From Alcanivorax sp. (GTDB taxonomy: Bacteria > Pseudomonadota > Gammaproteobacteria > Pseudomonadales > Alcanivoracaceae), in the NCBI RefSeq assembly GCF_017794965.1, contig NZ_CP051240.1:930001-994000 (forward strand): a stretch of DNA of 64,000 nt. The letters run 5' to 3'. Each line of letters begins with the position of its first letter. Position 1 is the stretch's first letter. Of the stretch, positions 35,685 through 43,005 are shown in pieces. The notes under the pieces are model-generated. The model was not told the DNA's origin. It searched no databases and worked only from the letters and a program-made list of their open reading frames with translations. The position numbers and the translations under genes were made by a program.

Positions 35685-37130
35685 TTGGATCTGACATTCT
35701 GGAAAAGCCGTTATGAGCAGGGACTGGCAGTGCTGGAGCCGTTCTGGCCCTATATTGCCGCTGCCATCAGTCTTTCCCTGGCGATCTATGTGACTGCCCA
35801 TGTGGCCCAGAACAAGCGCGATGCGCGGGCGGCGGCGGCCTGGACCGGGCTGGTGTGGCTGGTGCCGGTGGTCGGCGCGGTACTGTATTTCATGTTGGGG
35901 GTGAACCGTATCCAGCGTCGCGCCCGACAGCTCACCGGCGGGCTGATCGACACTGATGATGGCTGGCGGGTGGCCGCAGAAGCGGAGCCCACGGTGCCGC
36001 ACCTGCAGGTGCTCAGCCGGCTGGTAGGACGCCTGACTCATTTGCCGCTCACGGATGGCAACGAGTTGGCATTACTGGATGCGCCGCAGACCTATCAGGC
36101 CATGCTGGAGGCGATTAACGGTGCCAGTGAGAGCATCTACCTGGTGACCTATATTTTTGGCAATGACGCTGCCGGCAAGCCTCTGGTGGATGCCCTGGCC
36201 GCTGCGGTCAAACGGGGCGTCAAGGTGAGGGTGCTGATTGATGGCATGGGCGCTCACTATTCCTTGCCGTCAGTGGTTTGGCGTCTGCGCCGTAGCGGGG
36301 TGCCGGTACAGCGCTTTCTGTACTCTCTGGCACCCTGGCGCATGCCCTATATCAACCTGCGCAACCACCGCAAGATCATGATCGTGGATCGCTCCCTGGG
36401 CTTTACCGGGGGGATGAATATCCGCGCAGGGTATCTACACAAACCGGCTCGCACCACGGATCTGCATGCTCGGCTTGAGGGGCCGGTGGTCGGCCAGCTG
36501 TTGCGAAGTTTTGCGGCCGATTGGGTCTTTACCTGCGGGGAAGTGCTGGAGACCAGCTACCGTGGCCCTGCCCAAGTGGGCGACGTACAGGCCCGGGGTA
36601 TCAGTGCGGGTCCGGATGCAGATTTCGACAAGCGGCGTCTGACCCTGCTGGCGGCCATCGGCAGTGCAGAGCGCCGTATTCGCATTGTCACTCCCTATTT
36701 CGTGCCGGACCTGACCTTGTTGGCGACCTTGCAGCTGGCCATCCTGAAAGGCGTGGAAGTGCAAATTGTGGTGCCACGACGGAACAACCTGCGAATGGTG
36801 CACTGGGCCAGTATGCACGCCCTGCACTGGCTGGTGCAGGAAGGTGCGCAACTGTGTCTTTCGGCAGCACCTTTTGATCACAGCAAGGTGATGACCGTGG
36901 ATGGTCACTGGGTGATGCTGGGCTCCGGCAACTGGGATGCGCGCAGTCTGCGCCTGAATTTCGAATTCGACCTGGAATGCTACAGTGACAGTCTCGCCGA
37001 GAGGGTGGACCGGTTCGTGGATAGCCGGATAGCGGCGGGGTACGCCATGGATCTGCAGGGATTCAGGCAAATTGCCCCTTGGCGCCGGGTCCGCAATGCC
37101 CTGGCGCACATGATGGAGCCCTATCTCTGA
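35685..37130 (+). CDS. cls: Cardiolipin synthase (phospholipase D family)
   Basis: The 481-aa product has two N-terminal membrane segments (PLDc_N-like, about residues 20-75). Two HKD motifs follow: NHRKIMIVDRSLGFTGGMN in the middle and FDHSKVMTVDGHWVMLGSGN near residue 400. It should join two phosphatidylglycerols, or PG and PE, to make cardiolipin at the inner membrane. The frame opens with TTG at 35685 preceded by GGAG; GTG at about 35730 after AGGGA is an alternative. A small PLDc_N-only protein is encoded nearby at 37965. Confidence 0.9.
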   Translation: MDLTFWKSRYEQGLAVLEPFWPYIAAAISLSLAIYVTAHVAQNKRDARAAAAWTGLVWLVPVVGAVLYFMLGVNRIQRRARQLTGGLIDTDDGWRVAAEAEPTVPHLQVLSRLVGRLTHLPLTDGNELALLDAPQTYQAMLEAINGASESIYLVTYIFGNDAAGKPLVDALAAAVKRGVKVRVLIDGMGAHYSLPSVVWRLRRSGVPVQRFLYSLAPWRMPYINLRNHRKIMIVDRSLGFTGGMNIRAGYLHKPARTTDLHARLEGPVVGQLLRSFAADWVFTCGEVLETSYRGPAQVGDVQARGISAGPDADFDKRRLTLLAAIGSAERRIRIVTPYFVPDLTLLATLQLAILKGVEVQIVVPRRNNLRMVHWASMHALHWLVQEGAQLCLSAAPFDHSKVMTVDGHWVMLGSGNWDARSLRLNFEFDLECYSDSLAERVDRFVDSRIAAGYAMDLQGFRQIAPWRRVRNALAHMMEPYL

Positions 37131-37273
37131 ATGTTCGATGGCACTTTGCCATGATAAATGTGGCCCGTGTCACGCTACGGCGGCTACCGTATTTCACCGG
37201 ACAAGCAGTCTCGCTAGAGTGCGTGCAGGTTCTCTTCCCGCCTGGGGAGTGCACGAGGAGTGCCGGAAAAATA

Positions 37274-37996
37274 ATGAAAATACTTCTGACCCTATTGCTG
37301 ATGCTGGCGCTGAGCCCTGTCACCCACGCCAATCAACCGGACCCGGAACCGGAATGGATCCTGGTGACTGACCGTGATGGTGTGCGGGTCTATCGGCAGG
37401 ATGAAAAAAGCACCCGGTTGAAAACCTTTCGCGGCGTCGCCCGGATGCCGGTGGATGACTTCAAGGCCATCGGTGTGCTGATGGATGACTACGATGCCGT
37501 GGCAGGTTTCATGCACATGGTGTCGGAAATCCGCGATGTGAAGCGTTTCTCCCACTACAAGCGCGATGTCTACATCACCACTCAGTTACCGTGGCCGGTC
37601 AGTGACCGGGACGCGCCCCTGCGCGTTTCCTTCTACCAGGAGCCAGACTCCTATGACTTGATCATGCCCATGGCGCTAAATCCCGGGATGCCTGAGCAGA
37701 GCGGGTATGTGCGCATGCCGCAGATGCAGGGCTATTACCGTTTTTCCCCGGTGGCACCCGGGGAGGTGGAAGTGACCATTGAGGTGATACTGGATCCAGG
37801 CGGTGCCGTGCCTGCCTGGATTGCCAATATCATCCTGCGGGACATTCCCTATTTTTCCCTCAAGCGTTTGCGCCGTGTGATCAACCAGCCCCGCTTCCAG
37901 GGCGTGGATACCGGTTATTACCGGGTGCCGGAAAGCTGGAAGAACGCGGAGGAGGCCTCCGTGGCTAACGCTTCAGTGGAGAGCCCGGCCCCATAA
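37274..37996 (+). CDS. START/SRPBCC domain lipid-binding protein
   Basis: The 240-aa product has a signal peptide (cleavage near SPVTHAN) and a START-like domain with VTDRDGVRVYRQ, FRGVARMPVDDFKAIGVLMDD, a LPWPVSDRDAPLRVSF core and a C-terminal helix. START folds bind lipids in a hydrophobic tunnel. ATG 37274 is chosen because it begins the signal peptide; AGGAG lies 13 bases upstream. It follows cls by 143 bp, so a role with envelope lipids is plausible. Its 3' end overlaps the convergent PLDc_N gene by about 30 bp. Confidence 0.8.
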   Translation: MKILLTLLLMLALSPVTHANQPDPEPEWILVTDRDGVRVYRQDEKSTRLKTFRGVARMPVDDFKAIGVLMDDYDAVAGFMHMVSEIRDVKRFSHYKRDVYITTQLPWPVSDRDAPLRVSFYQEPDSYDLIMPMALNPGMPEQSGYVRMPQMQGYYRFSPVAPGEVEVTIEVILDPGGAVPAWIANIILRDIPYFSLKRLRRVINQPRFQGVDTGYYRVPESWKNAEEASVANASVESPAP

Positions 37997-38141
37997 TGGC
38001 CCAGATGATCAGGCCGATCAGTGGCACAATCAGAATCAGCACAACCCACAGCACCTTGGCCATGGTTTCCGCAGAAGATTGAACAATCATCACGATGGCA
38101 TAGATCGCTGCAGCCAGCAGCACCAGTCCCAGTAGTTTCAT
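37965..38141 (-). CDS. Small PLDc_N domain membrane protein
   Basis: The 58-aa product has two hydrophobic segments with KVLWVVLILIVPLIGLIIWA, the pattern of the phospholipase D N-terminal domain (PLDc_N), but no catalytic HKD part. Similar stand-alone small proteins are common, and their role is unknown. ATG 38141 is the likely start. It is convergent with and overlaps the START gene. Confidence 0.7.
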   Translation of the reverse strand: MKLLGLVLLAAAIYAIVMIVQSSAETMAKVLWVVLILIVPLIGLIIWAIMGPGSPLKR

Positions 38142-38257
38142 GCGTCCATTCCCGTCAGGTGGTTGTTCCATCAATGTCGGTCCCGTCAATGTAGACCAGA
38201 GCAGAGAAAGGGTAAACCTGCACTACCGGGGAGCGGGGGCGTAATGTCAGGGGGAAG

Positions 38258-38334
38258 TGGCGCCCCGGAGATGATTCGAACATCCGACCTAGCGCTTAGG
38301 AGGCGCTTGCTCTATCCAGCTGAGCTACCGGGGC
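38258..38334 (-). tRNA. tRNA-Arg (anticodon CCU)
   Basis: On the minus strand the sequence folds as a tRNA: acceptor GCCCCGG/CCGGGGC, D arm GCTCAGCTGGATAGAGC, an anticodon arm AGCGC-CTCCTAA-GCGCT with CCT at positions 34-36, TTCGAAT in the T loop and an encoded CCA. A -10-like TACAAT lies 12 bases before the 5' end, with TGGCAC 16 bases further up. Its upstream side is made of 177-bp tandem repeats, each carrying a copy of its first 20 bases. Confidence 0.95.
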
Positions 38335-38690
38335 AAAGAGCGAAAGATTGTACTGGGTTTCATCGTTGGTGCCAGTCTCCGGGGAGCAAGCGTCTCTTTA
38401 CAGCGCTTGCTCGCCCTCCGGGCGCCGGCAAAGCGGCGGTATCCGCTTCGCGTTCGTTCGGCCAAAGCACGCTTTGGCCCCCCCGAACTCACCCAGCTGA
38501 GCTACCGGGGCAAAGAGCGAAAGATTGTACTGGGTTTCATCGTTGGTGCCAGTCTCCGGGGAGCAAGCGTCTCTTTACAGCGCTTGCTCGCCCTCCGGGC
38601 GCCGGCAAAGCGGCGGTATCCGCTTCGCGTTCGTTCGGCCAAAGCACGCTTTGGCCCCCCCGAACTCACCCAGCTGAGCTACCGGGGCAT
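38316..38690. repeat. 177-bp tandem repeats carrying tRNA-Arg 5' ends and promoter
   Basis: The word CCAGCTGAGCTACCGGGGCA starts at 38316 (inside the tRNA), 38493 and 38670, exactly 177 bp apart. The DNA between the copies is the same in both units. Read on the minus strand each unit holds a TGGCAC-N16-TACAAT promoter, the tRNA 5' 20 bases, and a G/C-rich stretch with the palindrome GGCCAAAGCACGCTTTGGCC. Only the copy at 38334 continues into a full tRNA. The outermost copy is preceded by a similar promoter (TGGCGC-N16-TACAAT). Open frames across this area are repeat artefacts. Confidence 0.9.
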
Positions 38691-38852
38691 GGCTGTTGAT
38701 TGTAAGGACTTTCAACGGTGGCGCCAGTTTTCAGGAATCGGACGGTTATTTTTTATGCGAGAGGGGGGTAAGCAGTCGTTCAGTCAGTTGAATCTCCTGC
38801 AGACTCACCGGGCCCCTGCATGCTTGTTACCGTCTCGGGGGCACAATCTTGT

Positions 38853-38922
38853 CGAAACTCGAAACTCGAAACTCGAAACTCGAAACTCATAGCTCATAGC
38901 TCATAGCTCATAGCTCATAGCT
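38853..38922. repeat. Tandem heptamers: five CGAAACT then five CATAGCT
   Basis: Five perfect CGAAACT copies at 38853-38887 run directly into five perfect CATAGCT copies at 38888-38922. It has the same 7-bp period and ACT/GCT ending as the arrays near recB, recC and mocR. There is no facing arm. It lies about 80 bp upstream of arsS. Confidence 0.9.
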
Positions 38923-39001
38923 CAATTCCCCCTTCACGTAACCTTTGCGACATTTGCGCATCCAATTGGTAGCATTGCGGAAATTTCATGACAGGTTAAC
39001 T

Positions 39002-39958
39002 ATGCAGGACACCCACGATCTTCTGGTGCGCAGTTCTACGGATTTTCCTCCCCTGCGCAGACAGTCCACTACCATCTTGCAGGTCAATCTCGGTTACCTG
39101 TGCAACCTCAGCTGTGTTCACTGCCATGTGAATGCCGGGCCGACGCGCACGGAATTGATGGACCTGGACACCGTGGAATTGGTGTTGGCGGTCATTCGTG
39201 AACGGGGGATTCAGGTACTGGATCTCACCGGCGGCGCACCGGAAATGAATCCTCATTTCCGCTATCTGGTCACAGAAGCGCGCAAGCTGGGGGTGGAAGT
39301 CATCGATCGCTGCAATCTCACCGTGCTGCTTGAAGAAGGGTATGAGGATCTGGCCGGGTTCCTGGCCGAGCAAGCGGTGCATATTGTGGCCTCGTTGCCC
39401 TGCTATCTTGAGGACAACGTCAACAAGCAGCGGGGCAAGGGGGTGTATCAGGGCAGTATTGAGGCGATTCGCCGCCTTAACGCGCTGGGGTATGGGGACC
39501 ACTTGACCCTGGATCTGGTCTATAACCCCACCGGGCCTTCCCTGCCGCCCCCCCAGGCGGCACTGGAAGCGGATTACAAACGTGAGCTGGATGAGCGGTT
39601 CGGGCTGCGCTTCAACGGCCTGCTGACGATCACCAACATGCCCATCAGCCGGTTTGGCGCCGTATTGTTGGCCCATGAGCAGTTCAATGACTACATGCAG
39701 TTGCTAAGAGACAGCTTCAACCGGGAGACCCTGCCTGCGGTCATGTGTCGCAGTACCCTCAGTGTGGATTACCGCGGTTATCTGTATGACTGCGATTTTA
39801 ACCAGATGCTGCACATGCCCCAGGGGAACCACGCTAGCCATCGCCATCTTTCCTCCTTGCTGGAACGTGACATGGAGGGTGAGGCTATCTATGTGGCTGA
39901 CCACTGCTATGGCTGCACTGCTGGCGCAGGGAGCAGCTGTGGTGGGGCGCTGGGGTGA
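39002..39958 (+). CDS. arsS: Arsenosugar biosynthesis radical SAM protein ArsS
   Basis: The 318-aa product has the radical SAM motif CNLSCVHCH near residue 38, LDLTGGAPEMNPHFR, and a C-terminal DUF3641-type cysteine-rich tail with CYGCTAGAGSSCGG. Radical SAM enzymes of this group are assigned to arsenosugar formation, transferring a 5'-deoxyadenosyl group to arsenic. ATG 39002 is chosen because 38945 would add a spurious leader. The stop overlaps the GTG start of the next glycosyltransferase, so the three genes 39002-41288 form an operon. Confidence 0.88.
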   Translation: MQDTHDLLVRSSTDFPPLRRQSTTILQVNLGYLCNLSCVHCHVNAGPTRTELMDLDTVELVLAVIRERGIQVLDLTGGAPEMNPHFRYLVTEARKLGVEVIDRCNLTVLLEEGYEDLAGFLAEQAVHIVASLPCYLEDNVNKQRGKGVYQGSIEAIRRLNALGYGDHLTLDLVYNPTGPSLPPPQAALEADYKRELDERFGLRFNGLLTITNMPISRFGAVLLAHEQFNDYMQLLRDSFNRETLPAVMCRSTLSVDYRGYLYDCDFNQMLHMPQGNHASHRHLSSLLERDMEGEAIYVADHCYGCTAGAGSSCGGALG

Positions 39959-40629
39959 CATCGGTCAGCGTCATCGTGCCGGTTCGCAATGAGGCGCCCC
40001 AGCTTGCCGATGTGCTGGCCAGTATCCGTCGCGCCCTCCGGGCGGGGGATGAGCTGATTGTGGTGGATGGCGGCAGTACGGATGGCAGCATTGATATTGC
40101 CGAGCGGCTGGCGGACCGGTTGCTGGTGTCGCCGGCCGGGCGCGCCAGACAGATGAATGCCGGCGCCGCTGCGGCGCGAGGGACTTGGCTGTGGTTCGTT
40201 CATGCAGATACGGAACTGCTGCCTCAGCATCGACATGCGCTGGAGACGTTACCTTCAGGGGCGTTGTGGGGGCGTTTCGATGTGCGCTTGTCCGGCAGCC
40301 GGTTGCTGTTTAAGGTAATTGGCGGGCTGATCACTCTTCGTTCCCGGCTCACTGGTATTGCCACCGGGGACCAGGCCATCTTTGTTCGCCGTGATGTCTT
40401 TGATGCACAGGGAGGTTTTGCCGACCAGCCCCTGATGGAGGATATCGCGCTGAGCGCAGCCCTTCGCCAGCAGGGGCGCCCCGCCTGTCTGCGACCGGTG
40501 CTGGTGACCAGTAGCCGCCGGTGGCAGAAACAGGGCGCCTGGAAAACCATCTGGCTGATGTGGCGGCTACGTTGGCGCTACTGGCGTGGCGAGGACCCGG
40601 CCAGCCTGCATCGGGACTATTATGGCTGA
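39955..40629 (+). CDS. Glycosyltransferase family 2, arsenosugar type (TIGR04283-like)
   Basis: The 224-aa product is a GT-A fold enzyme with VSVIVPVRNEAPQL at the N-terminus, ELIVVDGGSTDGSID, WLWFVHADTELLP (DxD-like region) and FVRRDVFDAQGGF. The GTG start at 39955 overlaps the arsS stop (GTGA). Proteins of this type are found beside arsS and are proposed to attach the sugar in arsenosugar formation. No membrane segment is evident. Confidence 0.85.
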   Translation: MTSVSVIVPVRNEAPQLADVLASIRRALRAGDELIVVDGGSTDGSIDIAERLADRLLVSPAGRARQMNAGAAAARGTWLWFVHADTELLPQHRHALETLPSGALWGRFDVRLSGSRLLFKVIGGLITLRSRLTGIATGDQAIFVRRDVFDAQGGFADQPLMEDIALSAALRQQGRPACLRPVLVTSSRRWQKQGAWKTIWLMWRLRWRYWRGEDPASLHRDYYG

Positions 40630-40640
40630 GCAGGACCTGT

Positions 40641-41288
40641 ATGGCTGAGCAGAACAAGGCCCAGCGTGGCCGCAACCGTGATTTGCTGATTGTTTTTGCC
40701 CGGGCGCTGTACGCGGGACAGGTGAAAACCCGCCTTATACCGGCGGTGGGCGAGCGCGGGGCGCTGCGGGTGTACCGACAGTTGCTGGAGCGCACGCTGG
40801 CGGCTGCGCAACGCTTTCCCGGCGATGTGGAACTGTGGATCGACCGCCCTGATGTGAACCAGATGGCCCGTGCCCGTCGCTCAGGATGGACATGCCGGGT
40901 GCAACAAGGGGCTGATCTGGGGCAACGCATGGCGTTTGCGCTGGATCAGGGCTTGCAGAGCCATGACAGAGTGCTGCTGGTGGGCAGTGATTGCCCGTTG
41001 CTGGACAGAGCGTATTTTCAGCAGGCATTGCGGGCCCTGGCTGGTGCAGAGGTGGTGTTTGGCGCCAGTGAGGATGGTGGCTATGTGCTGCTTGGGAGCC
41101 AGCGTCCCGGGTTATGGAAACGGAATCCGTTTTCCGGGGTCAGATGGGGTACAGAGCACGCCTTGAAAGACAGCGTGTCGTCATTGCAGTCCCGCTCCCG
41201 CCGGCTGGCAATGCTGCCAGCGCTATGGGATGTGGATGAGCCGGATGATCTGACGCGGGCCATCAATGCAGGCCTGTTGGTCGGGTGA
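40641..41288 (+). CDS. Glycosyltransferase, arsenosugar type (TIGR04282-like)
   Basis: The 215-aa product has LLIVFARALYAGQVKTRLIPAV, LLVGSDCPLLD, and VVFGASEDGGYVLLG, the pattern of DUF2064/TIGR04282 nucleotidyl or glycosyl transferases. ATG 40641 has AGGA 6 bases upstream and follows the previous stop by 11 bp. It is the third gene of the arsS operon. The exact step is not known from sequence. Confidence 0.85.
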   Translation: MAEQNKAQRGRNRDLLIVFARALYAGQVKTRLIPAVGERGALRVYRQLLERTLAAAQRFPGDVELWIDRPDVNQMARARRSGWTCRVQQGADLGQRMAFALDQGLQSHDRVLLVGSDCPLLDRAYFQQALRALAGAEVVFGASEDGGYVLLGSQRPGLWKRNPFSGVRWGTEHALKDSVSSLQSRSRRLAMLPALWDVDEPDDLTRAINAGLLVG

Positions 41289-41399
41289 AGCGTTGCTTTC
41301 ACACTTTCTCATTCCAAAGTGCGAATATCGGAATTGATGCACATAAGATTTAGTTCTTAGGTGAAACAATAACTAGCCGTAAAGGATGACGGAAGCGCT

Positions 41400-41744
41400 A
41401 TGCCGGTTTCAGAGACACAACTTATCGATTCGGACATCGTCACGGAGCTGAAAGACGTGATGGGCGATGATTTTTCTGTGCTGGTGGACTCGTTTATTCG
41501 TGATGGCCAGCAGCGGTTACAGGCGCTTCAGCAGGCCCTGTCAGCACGGGACCGAGAGACGCTGCGGGCCCAGGCGCATTCCTTTAAGGGCAGCAGCAGC
41601 AACCTGGGGGCGCTGCAGGTCTGCGCCCTGTGCCTGGCCATGGAGACCCTGGCTGTCGAGGGCGATCTGAATCAGGCGCCGGAGATTCTGGAGGCGCTGC
41701 AGACGGCATTCGACAAGGCGTCCGAAGCGTTGAGAGAAATCTGA
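41400..41744 (+). CDS. Histidine phosphotransfer (Hpt) domain protein
   Basis: The 114-aa product is a single Hpt four-helix domain with the phospho-accepting His in QAHSFKGSSSNLGA near residue 60. Such proteins carry phosphate between a hybrid sensor kinase and a response regulator. ATG 41400 starts the frame. It stands alone, but lies 0.8 kb upstream of an RsmY/RsmZ-like sRNA gene with a GacA box. In Pseudomonas an Hpt protein, HptB, affects rsmY expression. Whether this one acts in the Gac route is only a suggestion. Confidence 0.88.
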   Translation: MPVSETQLIDSDIVTELKDVMGDDFSVLVDSFIRDGQQRLQALQQALSARDRETLRAQAHSFKGSSSNLGALQVCALCLAMETLAVEGDLNQAPEILEALQTAFDKASEALREI

Positions 41745-41775
41745 ACCCGCCTGCCAAAACACCAGGCAAAAAAAA

Positions 41776-41804
41776 CCCTCTTCCAAAAGTGGGGTGGAAG
41801 AGGG
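41776..41804. terminator. Hairpin after the hpt gene
   Basis: CCCTCTTCCA at 41776-41785 pairs with TGGAAGAGGG at 41795-41804. An A run precedes it, so the T run is on the minus strand; on the plus strand no U tract follows. It may still mark the end of the hpt transcript. Confidence 0.4.
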
Positions 41805-42012
41805 GGGTTGTGAGCGCTATTTCTAGCGCCTTGGGGGGATACTGGTTGAGCCTTGGGGTAACCCTCAGCTCATGGGAATAATGCTATCGATTCGCAGGCC
41901 GGGCTGCTGTAAAAACCGGTGAGGATTTGTAATAACTTGCCGCACTTTTACCGGCAGGATGTAGCAAGACGGTAGGACTTCCACCTTCCCGGGAGGCTAT
42001 TTCACGCGTCCT

Positions 42013-42030
42013 TGTAAGATATTTCCTACA
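42013..42030 (+). promoter_or_regulatory. GacA-type upstream activating site
   Basis: TGTAAGATATTTCCTACA matches the GacA box TGTAAG-N6-CTTACA in 11 of 12 fixed positions. It lies about 170 bp upstream of the inferred sRNA start, a distance close to that of the boxes before rsmY and rsmZ in Pseudomonas. Confidence 0.75.
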
Positions 42031-42189
42031 AATCTGTAGGAAATACCTGTCAATTTCCCCTGATTTCAAACGCTGGTTTTATGCTAACTTATTGATAAGT
42101 ATGGCATTGACCGGAAAAGGGCGTTTTTTGATCAAAGTTTTAATCTTTTTTTTACCCAAATCCCAAAAATGCGTTGCTATAGTGGAATC

Positions 42190-42307
42190 GTGCTTAGGGA
42201 CAAGAGCACAGGGACAAGCAGGGAACGCAAGACACGGAAGTCACGGTGAGCGCAAAAGGGTCAGGATGACTCGACGCAAAAAGGGCGGCAGGATGCCGCC
42301 CTTTTAT
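42190..42307 (+). ncRNA. RsmY/RsmZ (CsrB)-like regulatory RNA
   Basis: A -10-like TATAGT at 42178-42183 precedes a roughly 118-base transcript with no open frame. It holds six GGA motifs, at 42198, 42212, 42222, 42236, 42264 and 42291, several in an A(C/G)GGA or CAGGA setting that suits CsrA/RsmA binding in loops. It ends in a strong terminator hairpin (AAGGGCGGC / GCCGCCCTTT) at 42282-42304 with the last GGA in its loop, followed by a T-rich stretch. The GacA box lies upstream. Such RNAs bind and remove RsmA/CsrA. The start is inferred; the hairpin could also end the convergent fdxA transcript. Confidence 0.72.
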
Positions 42308-42377
42308 TTTGTCTGCAGAAAGTGCTGCAGAAGCCAGCGCCACTTGGGGCATGGCGCTGTCTGGCAGAAGGAAGGCG

Positions 42378-42713
42378 TTAGCCTTCCCACTCGCGAACCA
42401 GCTTCTCGCGTTTGTTCGCAACACCGTCCCACTCTTCAGCATCGTCCGGTGCATCTTTCATTTCAGTAATGTTTGGCCACTTTTCGGCCAGTTCCGCGTT
42501 GATCTCCAGGAACTCCTGCTCGCCATCGGGCAGCTCATCCTCGGAGAAGATCGCGTTCACCGGGCACTCCGGCTCACACAGTGCACAGTCGATACACTCG
42601 TCCGGGTGGATTACCAGGAAGTTGGGGCCTTCGTAGAAACAGTCTACCGGGCACACTTCCACACAATCGGTGTGTTTGCAGTTAATGCAGTTTTCACCTA
42701 CTACGAACGTCAT
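42378..42713 (-). CDS. fdxA: Ferredoxin FdxA (7Fe-8S type)
   Basis: The 111-aa product starts MTFVVGENCINCKHTDCVEV and has the cysteine layout CxxCxxxxCxxxCP...CxxCxxCxxxCP of FdxA-type [3Fe-4S][4Fe-4S] ferredoxins, with a C-terminal extension of about 50 residues typical of this form. ATG 42713 has AGGACAGG upstream. It follows mutS on the same strand across 292 bp, a common arrangement in Pseudomonas and relatives. Its electron partner is unknown. Confidence 0.95.
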   Translation of the reverse strand: MTFVVGENCINCKHTDCVEVCPVDCFYEGPNFLVIHPDECIDCALCEPECPVNAIFSEDELPDGEQEFLEINAELAEKWPNITEMKDAPDDAEEWDGVANKREKLVREWEG

Positions 42714-42884
42714 AGCCTGTCCTCGCCAGGTGTCATGTCTTGGTCCAGCATCAAGCCGCTGATTATAGCAGCTTTTATGTGGTCTCACTTGGGGTGGCGC
42801 TAGTCTAGCGGCATGGCCTGAGGCAGGCAAACGCAGACTTGATATAAGGATATAGCTTGCACAGTCCGAAGAGGACAAAGGCGT

Positions 42885-42999
42885 TTTTACCACAGAGGGC
42901 ACAGAGGCCCCCTTTCCGGACCTGAATGCCTTGCCCGACCGTAGGAGCGATGGTTCCACCGCGATTCGCGCAGCGAAACCGGTGCCCTCTGTGGTAAAA
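42885..42999. repeat. Inverted repeat element between mutS and fdxA
   Basis: TTTTACCACAGAGGGCAC at 42885-42902 has a perfect 18-bp inverted partner at 42982-42999. The 79-bp core has a REP-like segment near 42941 (GTAGGAGCGATGG, then CCACCGCGATTCGCGCAGCG). Short related ACCACAGAG/ACCACAAAG words appear near 16738 and 21187. The element may be a small mobile or regulatory repeat. Confidence 0.7.
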
Positions 43000-43005
43000 C
43001 CGCCT

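Noticed and set aside
38163..38892. Open frames with internal protein repeats
   Set aside because: The repeats come from the 177-bp tRNA-containing tandem units; the frames cross a tRNA gene and show no protein family.
38853..38922. Possible CRISPR array
   Set aside because: The repeats are only 7 bp long, directly adjoin each other and have no spacers; no cas genes are present.
41776..41804. A second sRNA ending at this hairpin
   Set aside because: There is no promoter-like or GGA-rich sequence before it apart from the hpt gene.
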